Assembly (NCBI GenBank): GCA_016292545.1
Contig: JAEDIG010000075.1
Span: 1 to 11,359 of the forward strand
Direction: 5' to 3'
DNA length: 11,359 bases
Source: Bacteroidaceae bacterium
Lineage (GTDB): Bacteria > Bacteroidota > Bacteroidia > Bacteroidales > Bacteroidaceae
The notes under the pieces were generated by a model. The model searched no databases and had not been told where the DNA came from. It worked only from the letters and a program-made list of their open reading frames with translations. A program made the translations under genes and the position numbers. Positions 4,592 through 11,359 of this stretch are shown piece after piece; positions within the stretch are counted from its first letter, which is position 1, and each line of letters opens with the position of its first letter.

Positions 4592-6433
4592 CTACATGGA
4601 CAGCTCCGTCTTCAAGGTTCCGAAAGCAGCCGCCTTTTCAAGTTTCCTTGCTTTGTGGCCGACCATGCGAAGTGCAGGCTTCGTTCTCATCAGGGCAGGA
4701 GCCTTGACAACGATTCCATTATCAGCAGGAAGCACCACGCGGAAGAGGTCATTCCCGCCTGCATAGTAACCGTTTTCTCCCATAAAGAGCAGTCCCTGAT
4801 AGTAAGAGGTTCCATTATCGGTATCCCGGCTCATGGTGGGCAGCGTGATGACACCATCCTTCAGTGTTCCCATCAGACCGGCAGCTTTTACTTCATCAAA
4901 GCCATAGCCGTTCCCCAGATAGTAGGCACCCCAGCTGCATACAGCCATTGGGCCATAGCCCCAGTCGAAGCCGAGAGCCTGCGGCTGGATGTACACGCCT
5001 TCGGAGTCGGTGGCATCGATTTCCAGATAGAGGCCATCTGCTGCACAGTCATCCTCTGCATAAGGATATACGCTGTTGCTGTAGGGATTCATCACGCGGT
5101 AGAGTCCAGGATTCTCGGTATTCTCCATAATCTCCACTTCGTAGGTGGGAGCTTCTACGCCAAACATGGGAGCTACGAACGCATCGGTGTAGAGGCCCAC
5201 ACCCAAGGAAACCCAAGGATTGGCATTTCCGCCACCATAGTATTCAAAGTTGAACACATTGATGGTCTTTACCTCACCCTCAGCCAGTGAGACTGCTACT
5301 ACCTTCAGTTCGCCTGTAAGGTCGTTCAAGCTGAGTTTGTTGTTGCCCAGCACAAGGTCGTCACACTCCACATCGCCTGCAGCAATGGCATCGGCAACAG
5401 CGGCAGCATCGTCATCCTTGGTTACAACCAGCGCCTTTACTGCTTCCACATCAGGACCAATCTCCTGCAGGTTCAGCAGGGCGAACGTGGTCTGGGAGGC
5501 ATCTGTCAGCGTACCCTCAAAGAGGACAGAGAAGCTATAGTCGGGCACATAGAAGCCATCCGCCTGAATGGTCTCCACATCGTTTCCAAACATACCAGCG
5601 TCTACAAACCAAACCACATTCAGCTCAAATTTACCGCTCTCCTTATTATAGGTGCAGGGGAACTGGTCATAGGTATTCTTGGCGGAATAGTGGGGAATGT
5701 CGGAGATGTACACAGGGCCGTATGTGGAGTTGTCCACTACATACTGCGGCAACACCTGACAAGCACCAGTAACCGTGTTGTATTCCACAATCAAATCGCC
5801 TCCGGCACCCCAGTTGGTAACGCGGAACTGGCCCTGTGTGGCATCGATGGTAGACTGACGATAGTAGATGGGCAAACCTGGGTCGTAGCCAGACCAATAA
5901 ATACAATATGTATAGGTACATGTGTTGGCCGTCTTCGACAGTGGCCAAGCCTCGCTGCTCATGCCACAGGCTTCCCATTCAGACACTGTGCTGCACCAGG
6001 GAGTCCAAGGAGCAGGACAGGAAACGGTAAATACATATTCGTTGGTGCCGTAGGAGCTGGAAATGCTCTCGTCCAGCTTAATCTTGATGGTGTCGGTGAC
6101 ATCATACTGCAAATCCTTGTACTGGATGCTCAGCTTGGCCTCGGCCTGTCCGGCAGCAAACGACACACTCTGTGGTACCGTATAGTTCTGGGATGTGGCC
6201 TCGGCCACCAGATTCACGGTCATGGCCTGGGTAGTGTCCACACGTGTGATGGGCACTACAAAACTGCCAGCCAGACTTTCCAGGTCTACAGAAGACGGAT
6301 TGGACACAGGGAAATACACCTGGGCACCAGTCTCCACTTCTGGAGCAGTATATTCATAGTCGCTCTCGTCGCACGAAACCAATCCGAAGACTGTCAGGAA
6401 TGCGAACAAGACATATCTTACATTTTTCTTCAT
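4592..6433 (-). CDS. SusE/F-position surface lipoprotein with Calx-beta-like domain and two related beta modules
   Basis: A 613-residue lipoprotein. The lipobox FGLVSC places the lipidated cysteine at 21, and DESD follows, an acidic stretch like Bacteroidetes surface-export signals. Residues 36-138 resemble a Calx-beta/DUF-type beta sandwich (QVYFPVSN to TIKIKLDE). Module A (about 143-320) contains GQFRVTNWGAGGDLIVEY. An Ig-like linker domain follows at about 325-396 (VKALVVTKDDDAAAVADAI). Module B (about 405-569) contains LGVGLYTDAF, YEVEIMEN, PGLYRVMNPY, VYIQPQALG and GTLKDGVITLP. Modules A and B share the order of these strands, suggesting ancient duplication. Residues 572-613 form a basic, low-complexity tail. 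No catalytic motif is visible. It starts 27 bp after the SusD stop and is surely in the same operon, so a ligand-binding role on the cell surface beside SusD is likely. The exact ligand and Pfam family are not recognised. Confidence 0.82.
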   Translation of the reverse strand: MKKNVRYVLFAFLTVFGLVSCDESDYEYTAPEVETGAQVYFPVSNPSSVDLESLAGSFVVPITRVDTTQAMTVNLVAEATSQNYTVPQSVSFAAGQAEAKLSIQYKDLQYDVTDTIKIKLDESISSSYGTNEYVFTVSCPAPWTPWCSTVSEWEACGMSSEAWPLSKTANTCTYTYCIYWSGYDPGLPIYYRQSTIDATQGQFRVTNWGAGGDLIVEYNTVTGACQVLPQYVVDNSTYGPVYISDIPHYSAKNTYDQFPCTYNKESGKFELNVVWFVDAGMFGNDVETIQADGFYVPDYSFSVLFEGTLTDASQTTFALLNLQEIGPDVEAVKALVVTKDDDAAAVADAIAAGDVECDDLVLGNNKLSLNDLTGELKVVAVSLAEGEVKTINVFNFEYYGGGNANPWVSLGVGLYTDAFVAPMFGVEAPTYEVEIMENTENPGLYRVMNPYSNSVYPYAEDDCAADGLYLEIDATDSEGVYIQPQALGFDWGYGPMAVCSWGAYYLGNGYGFDEVKAAGLMGTLKDGVITLPTMSRDTDNGTSYYQGLLFMGENGYYAGGNDLFRVVLPADNGIVVKAPALMRTKPALRMVGHKARKLEKAAAFGTLKTELSM

Positions 6434-6460
6434 CTTTGCTTACGATTTAAAAGATTGATA

Positions 6461-8092
6461 TTATTCTGTCCAGGGTGTATAGCAATCGGTCGGGTCGGGA
6501 TTGTTCTTTCCGACCAAAGCCTCATTGTTGTTGGATTCGGTGACAACCATCACAAGGTTTGTCCATGCAGGGCGACCATTGGTGTTCAGGCGTGCCTGCA
6601 CATCCTGCCAGTTCGTACCTGCATAGCCGCGGGTTACAGACATGTCCAGACGCTTGATGTCGAAGAACGTCTGGCCTTCGCCCCACAGTTCCACACGCTT
6701 CTGGAAGACAATCTCCTCCACCACGTCGTCCACCGAAGTGGCCTTGCAGGTATAGTACGGGTCGCGGTACCGGGTCATGAAGCTGGTCACGAGCTGTGCA
6801 CCACGTGCTGCTTCCTGATGAGCGGCAGCCTCAGCCTCGATGAAATACATTTCCTCCACACGCATGTAAGGCACAGCTGTCACAGCACCTGTCTTGTAGT
6901 CATCGCCGTTGCCCTCTGCGGGACGGAACTTCACAGAGGCATAGGTGGGCAGATAGTTGCGCAGGTCATCACCGTCAATGCTGCAAACCGTTTCCTGGCC
7001 GCTCAGCGGGCTGTCCTCGGGAGCAATCCACTGCTTCTTGCGCCAGTCGCTGTCCGAGATGCGCTCATACATCTTCTTGTCGATGCAGATATACAAGTCG
7101 GCACCAGGACCTGCGTAGCCGAAGGTGGTCTGGTTGCTCACCCATGAGGTGAAGTTGATGATACCACTTGTCACGCTTCTGCTTTCAGGAGTCTGCTGTC
7201 CGCACCACATGAAATCGCTGGCTGTGTTATAGCCATTGGTTGTGCTCAGTGCACGCGCCTCGGTGAAAGGAGCCACGGGAGATGCATCGATAGCCAGACG
7301 GGCATACTTCTCTGCATTGGCATAATCCTCAATCCACATGTACAGACGTGCCTTCAGGCCATACACACATGCCTTGTCGGGCAGAGTGCCGCCCTGTGTG
7401 GAAGGGAGCTTGTCGATGTTGGCCTCAGCCTCATCCAAGTCGGCCAGAATCTTCTCTGCCATTTCTGCACGAGGCAGACGGGGATTGTTGGAGGCCTCCT
7501 CGGGAGTGGTCTTGTCTGTAACCCAAGGTACAGTGAGCCCTGTCACATCCACGCCCTCGGCATTGGTAGTGAACTTGTCGTTGGGCAGGAACTCATACAT
7601 GCGTGCCAAATCCAGGTACACAAGGGCACGGTAGGCCAAGGCTGTGGCACGATAACCGAGCTGTGAGTCTGTGGCATTTGCGGGGTCAACAGCAGCCACC
7701 ACATTGTTGATGGAAAGCAGGAATCCATAATGGTAGTTCCATGTAAACTGGGTCTTCAGCTTGTTTTCGTCCATCTGCTTGTTGCGCGACCAATAATAGA
7801 AATGCCATCCATAACCAAGGCCGCCACCGTTCTGGCAGTAATCACCCGTCATCATATCACGCACTATCATGTGGGCAGGATAGCCGAAGAAACTGTGCCA
7901 GTCCTCACTCCACAAGCCCAGCGACTTGGCAGGCATACCCATCACCAGTGCCTCAGTGGCTGCGGGTGATTCCTGTACCTGCTCCTCTGTTGCCGTGCTG
8001 GACATTGGGAACGTCTCCTCCAGACAACTGGTCAGGCTTGAGGTTCCGATGGCAAGTCCAGCAAATAGAAACAATTTATTGATTTTTTTCAT
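6461..8092 (-). CDS. SusD/RagB-family nutrient-binding surface lipoprotein
   Basis: A 543-residue lipoprotein of ordinary length for the family. The signal peptide ends at the lipobox SLTSC (lipidated C23), followed by LEET, an acidic surface-export-like context. SusD landmarks are in order: the early variable region SFFGYPAHMIVRDMMTGDY (68-85), the TPR-like helix ATALAYRALVYLDLARMYE (149-167), ACVYGLKARLYMW (241-253), PYMRVEEMYFIEAEAAAH (408-425), and the C-terminal signature QKRVELWGEGQTFFDIKRLD (464-483). SusD proteins cap the SusC barrel and hand it substrate at the outer face of the outer membrane. The gene follows SusC by 43 bp and precedes the third lipoprotein by 27 bp, so all three are probably cotranscribed. 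The start is ATG with the A-rich leader AAAGAAGATACAGAA, typical of Bacteroidetes. Substrate cannot be read from the sequence. Confidence 0.95.
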   Translation of the reverse strand: MKKINKLFLFAGLAIGTSSLTSCLEETFPMSSTATEEQVQESPAATEALVMGMPAKSLGLWSEDWHSFFGYPAHMIVRDMMTGDYCQNGGGLGYGWHFYYWSRNKQMDENKLKTQFTWNYHYGFLLSINNVVAAVDPANATDSQLGYRATALAYRALVYLDLARMYEFLPNDKFTTNAEGVDVTGLTVPWVTDKTTPEEASNNPRLPRAEMAEKILADLDEAEANIDKLPSTQGGTLPDKACVYGLKARLYMWIEDYANAEKYARLAIDASPVAPFTEARALSTTNGYNTASDFMWCGQQTPESRSVTSGIINFTSWVSNQTTFGYAGPGADLYICIDKKMYERISDSDWRKKQWIAPEDSPLSGQETVCSIDGDDLRNYLPTYASVKFRPAEGNGDDYKTGAVTAVPYMRVEEMYFIEAEAAAHQEAARGAQLVTSFMTRYRDPYYTCKATSVDDVVEEIVFQKRVELWGEGQTFFDIKRLDMSVTRGYAGTNWQDVQARLNTNGRPAWTNLVMVVTESNNNEALVGKNNPDPTDCYTPWTE

Positions 8093-8135
8093 TTCTGTAT
8101 CTTCTTTATTAAATTTATTAGCCTATTCACTTCTA

Positions 8136-11100
8136 TTAGAACGTTACCTGTACGCCACCGCTGATAGCGCGGATAGAGCTGTAGTAGAGTGTACTGCTTG
8201 AACCTGTCATGCTCTGACGGGGATCAAGTCCCTTGCGCTTCGACCATGTAAACAGATTGTCACCCACCACATAAAGGCGCAGTTTCTGGATGTATGCCTT
8301 CTTCAGGAGGCTCTTGGGAAGGCTGTAGCCCAATGTCACATTGCCCAATGTCAGATAGCTTGCACTGGTGATGAAGCGGTCGCTGCCGTATGCAGAATAG
8401 CTGTCACCCACGTTCAGGCGGGGAATCACGCTACCTGTATTGGTGCTGTTCCAGGCATTCTGCAAGTCTGTATGGAAAGCATAGCCTGCATCCAGACCCA
8501 TGAGGCCCGCATAGCCGGAATCATACACCTTGCCACCCAGCTGATACTGGAAGTCAACGGCAAAGTCGAGTCCCTTGTAGGACAGTCTTGTACCGAAACC
8601 GCCATACACATCGGGAAGCATGTCGCCGATGATGTAGTCGGTGGCCTCACCGCCGTTCACAGTGGTATAGGTGCCGGCCACGATATACGTACCGTCTGCA
8701 TTCTTGGCAATTTCATCCGTGTAGACCACATTGCCGTTGTCGTCTGTCTTGATGCTGCCATCTGCATTGGTTGCAGGCACATTTGCATACTTGTCCTTGT
8801 AGTAGAGTGCCATACCTGCCTTTGAGGGGTCGTAGGTCATCTGGTCCTCGGGAGTGCCAGGAGCATACGTGCTCTTGTAGGTATTCTCGTCATAGACACC
8901 TGCATACTTCTTGGTGAAATAGCTGTATCTGGACATGCCTTCAGAGAAGAAATAGCTGCCGCTGGAGTAACCCATGTGGCCATCCTTGTACTGTGTCTTG
9001 CGCTCCTCTGCCAGCTCTGTAATCTCATTGCTGTTGGAGGTGATGTTTGCATAGATGCTCCACTCAAGATCCTTTGTTCTGAGCACGACTCCGTGCAGGT
9101 CGATTTCCACGCCATGGTTGCGCATGTTGCCTACGTTGTCATAGAAATTGGTATAACCATAGGAGGGGGCATAGGGGATGCTGCTCACCAGACCGCTCGT
9201 GTGGTTGTTGTAGTATTCAACAGAACCGGTCAGACGGTTCTTGAAGAAGGCGAAGTCGGCACCCACATTGAACTTGGTATTGGTTTCCCATGAGAACTTT
9301 TCGTTCTTACCAGTGGTAGAGGGAACCAGCGACACACTGTTGTTGGAGTTCTGGATAGAATAGCGGTTGGTATAATAATACCCGTTCAAGCCAAAGTCGT
9401 TACCGTTCTGTCCATAAGATGCCTTCAGCTTCAACTCATCCACCCAATCGGCCTTGAACCACTTTTCCTTGCTCATCATCCAGCCTGCACTGGCACTGTA
9501 GAAGGAGCCCCAGCAGTGATCGGGATGGAAGGCAGACGAACCCTGGCGCATACCGGAGAGGTGTACATAGTAGCGTTCGTCGAAACTGTACATGGCACGT
9601 GCAAGCCATGATTCGGTGTTGTAGAGTGTTTCTGCAGAACTTGTGCCATCCACGACTACTGCACCACCCAGTTCGATGTTGCCCAGAGAGAACATATTGT
9701 GACGCTGACCCCACACATACACATCGTTTGTGCGGTAGTACTCATGACCAACCATCACCTCAATGTCGTTCTTTCCATACTGCTTGTGCCAGTTCAAACG
9801 CTGCTGGTAGTTCTGGTTGAATGTGCGGTCCTGCTCCACTATTGTCGTACCATTCTGGCTCTTGTACTGGCCGAAATAGGGATTGGTGACATCGTTGTAG
9901 CGGGTTTCATCGAAATATACACTGTTAATGCTGGTAACGGTGAATCCATAGGGAAGAATCAACTGCAGTGTACCCACACCGTTGAACTTGTTGCCCAGGC
10001 TCTTGCGGGTGTCCACCAGCATGTCGCTCAGCGGGTTGCTCTGTCCCATATACGGACGCGCTATGCCAAGTCCGGATGTGGCATCACCATAGTCATAGGC
10101 AGGAATGCCGGATTCGTTGTGGGTGAGAATCTTGCCCGTAGCATCGCGCATATACACAGGGTAGATGGGAGCCAGATACTGCAAGGCGAACACGTTGCCC
10201 GCAGAAGAAGAGCCTTCACCGTTTCCTTCGCTTCTGTCCACATATTTGCTGTCATCATGTGTGTAAGACACATTGGCACCCAGCTTCAGCCATGACTTCA
10301 GGTTATAATCGCCCTTCAGGCGGGTGGTGATACGCTCATAGTTGGAGTTGGTGGTGATACCCTCGTTGCCAAGGTAGTTCAGGCTGGCATAGTAATTGCC
10401 CTTGTCAGAAGAGCCGGATGCACTCACACTGTAGTCCTGGCGCAAGCCCGTATGATAGGTCTCGTCGTTCCAGTCATCGGGAATCAGATAATACTGGCTG
10501 CCGTCGCGGCCTGTAACCAGATTACCCAGCGTTGCATTGGGGTTCAGCTTGCCGTTCTTGCCGATCATGGCCTGTCCGGCAGGTACATTATATACATTGT
10601 AGCCCAAGCCGAAGCCACCGGTGTTGTCAATCAGGTTTGCGTTGGCCCACTGCCATGCACCAGTGGCATCCTTGCCAAGCTGATTGGCTGCATAGTTGTA
10701 CAGGCCCTGATAATACATTTCATAGTAACCGGCAGGGTCGTTCACCACGTCATACCTGCGCGTGCCCTTCATGTTGGCACCCCACTTCATGTCCACTGTA
10801 ATCTCAGCATCCTTGTGCATCTTGCCGGACTTGGTAGTAATCAGGATGACACCGTTACCGCCACGTGCACCATAGAGGGCTGTAGAAGCGGCATCCTTCA
10901 GCACTGTCATGCTTTCAATATCAGCGGGAGAGATGCTGTTGAGAGTTCCATCATAGGGAGAACCGTCCAATACGATCAAAGGATTCTGGCCCGCAACCAA
11001 TGAGTTGAAACCACGAATGCGAATGGTGGATTCCTGATCGGGCTGGCCAGACATGCTGGTAATCTGCACACCTGCTGCCTTACCCTTCAAGGCATCTACG

Positions 11101-11359
11101 GCGTTGGTCACCTGCACCTTGCCAATCTCCTGCGCATCAACCACGGCTGCCGAACCAGTGAAAGATGATTTCTTCTGTGTACCATAGGCCACTACCATCA
11201 CCTCGTCCAAGTCGCTGATGGAGCTGCTCATATACACCTTCATGTTGTTCTGGATCTTCACCGTGAGGGGCTGCATGCCCACGATGGTGAAGTCCAAGGT
11301 CTGAACCTTGTCGGGGATGTTGCGGAGGACGAACTTACCGTTGATGTCGGTCAGGACAC
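8136..11359 (-). CDS. SusC/RagA-family TonB-dependent outer-membrane transporter (5' end beyond window)
   Basis: 1073 residues are visible, starting at 11357 without a start codon; the frame runs off the right edge. The first residues (VLTDINGKFVLRNIPDKVQT) are the end of the carboxypeptidase-regulatory-like domain that precedes SusC plugs. The signal peptide and the start of that domain lie outside. DEVMVVAYGTQKKSSFTGS (51-69) is the TonB-box/plug entrance. The plug follows, with GKAAGVQI, IRIRGFNS, NPLIVLDGSPYDG, IESMTVLKDAASTALYGARG and GVILITTKSGK. The rest is a beta barrel with alternating aromatic strands and a terminal phenylalanine (GGVQVTF), needed for BAM insertion. No frameshift or missing plug motif is seen. 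It imports a ligand delivered by the SusD partner, powered by TonB-ExbBD. A TTG codon at 11297 is not a start: coding signal continues upstream of it. Regulators and promoter must lie to the right of the window. Confidence 0.96.
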   Translation of the reverse strand, partial: VLTDINGKFVLRNIPDKVQTLDFTIVGMQPLTVKIQNNMKVYMSSSISDLDEVMVVAYGTQKKSSFTGSAAVVDAQEIGKVQVTNAVDALKGKAAGVQITSMSGQPDQESTIRIRGFNSLVAGQNPLIVLDGSPYDGTLNSISPADIESMTVLKDAASTALYGARGGNGVILITTKSGKMHKDAEITVDMKWGANMKGTRRYDVVNDPAGYYEMYYQGLYNYAANQLGKDATGAWQWANANLIDNTGGFGLGYNVYNVPAGQAMIGKNGKLNPNATLGNLVTGRDGSQYYLIPDDWNDETYHTGLRQDYSVSASGSSDKGNYYASLNYLGNEGITTNSNYERITTRLKGDYNLKSWLKLGANVSYTHDDSKYVDRSEGNGEGSSSAGNVFALQYLAPIYPVYMRDATGKILTHNESGIPAYDYGDATSGLGIARPYMGQSNPLSDMLVDTRKSLGNKFNGVGTLQLILPYGFTVTSINSVYFDETRYNDVTNPYFGQYKSQNGTTIVEQDRTFNQNYQQRLNWHKQYGKNDIEVMVGHEYYRTNDVYVWGQRHNMFSLGNIELGGAVVVDGTSSAETLYNTESWLARAMYSFDERYYVHLSGMRQGSSAFHPDHCWGSFYSASAGWMMSKEKWFKADWVDELKLKASYGQNGNDFGLNGYYYTNRYSIQNSNNSVSLVPSTTGKNEKFSWETNTKFNVGADFAFFKNRLTGSVEYYNNHTSGLVSSIPYAPSYGYTNFYDNVGNMRNHGVEIDLHGVVLRTKDLEWSIYANITSNSNEITELAEERKTQYKDGHMGYSSGSYFFSEGMSRYSYFTKKYAGVYDENTYKSTYAPGTPEDQMTYDPSKAGMALYYKDKYANVPATNADGSIKTDDNGNVVYTDEIAKNADGTYIVAGTYTTVNGGEATDYIIGDMLPDVYGGFGTRLSYKGLDFAVDFQYQLGGKVYDSGYAGLMGLDAGYAFHTDLQNAWNSTNTGSVIPRLNVGDSYSAYGSDRFITSASYLTLGNVTLGYSLPKSLLKKAYIQKLRLYVVGDNLFTWSKRKGLDPRQSMTGSSSTLYYSSIRAISGGVQVTF

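Noticed and set aside
5690..7147. 485-codon open frame on the plus strand opposite the third lipoprotein and SusD genes
   Set aside because: It is antisense to two well-supported genes, spans their boundary, is rich in His/Val/Gly/Ala as expected from the complement of a coding strand, and shows no recognisable domain or promoter.
10452..11003. 183-codon plus-strand open frame opposite the SusC plug and barrel start
   Set aside because: The minus strand there encodes canonical SusC plug motifs; the plus-strand frame is a shadow.
11295..11297. TTG as start codon of the SusC gene
   Set aside because: The frame continues upstream with the conserved end of the carboxypeptidase-regulatory-like domain, so the true start is beyond the window.

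Overview
The window looks like Bacteroidales chromosome, most likely Prevotella/Segatella-like. The evidence is a SusC/SusD pair, lipoproteins with acidic residues just after the lipobox cysteine, Bacteroidetes-type promoters (TAnnTTTG at -7), A-rich leaders instead of strong Shine-Dalgarno sequences, and a secreted peptidase ending in the short YDLQGR...GIYIVDGKK tail common in that group. The genus is inferred from protein style only.

Left part (1-2085), accessory in character and by eye less GC-rich than the rest. A Bacteroidetes promoter (114-121) drives a wrecked HigB/Gp49-type toxin gene (142-239): its first and last codons survive, but the middle is deleted and the frame is shifted. 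It is followed by an intact HigA-type antitoxin (242-580). After a long imperfect inverted repeat (625-688) comes a convergent AAA+ ATPase of the DUF4143 family (minus strand, 712-1908). Its promoter (1939-1970) lies inside the longer open frame, so the short start is the right one. Directly upstream of that promoter are three palindromes of the form GCTTAY-N4-RTAAGC with centres exactly 33 bp apart (1986-2067). They are the least explained structure in the window.

Right part (2086-11359), all on the minus strand. Read in the direction of transcription it runs: SusC-like TonB-dependent transporter (cut by the right edge), SusD-like surface lipoprotein, a third surface-type lipoprotein in the SusE/F position, a strong hairpin (4521-4557), then a secreted M6-family zinc metallopeptidase. 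SusC, SusD and the third lipoprotein are separated by 43 and 27 bp and should form one operon. The peptidase may be read through from it, with the hairpin as partial terminator or processing site, or may be separate.

The likely joint task of the right part is capture and import of an outer nutrient. Because the only enzyme present is a peptidase and no glycosidase is visible, peptides or protein are a reasonable but unproven substrate. No regulator of the locus (ECF sigma/anti-sigma or hybrid two-component) lies in the window. No tRNA, rRNA, complete insertion sequence or CRISPR array was recognised. The most original candidates are the 33-bp-phased palindrome array beside the ATPase gene and the scarred toxin locus.
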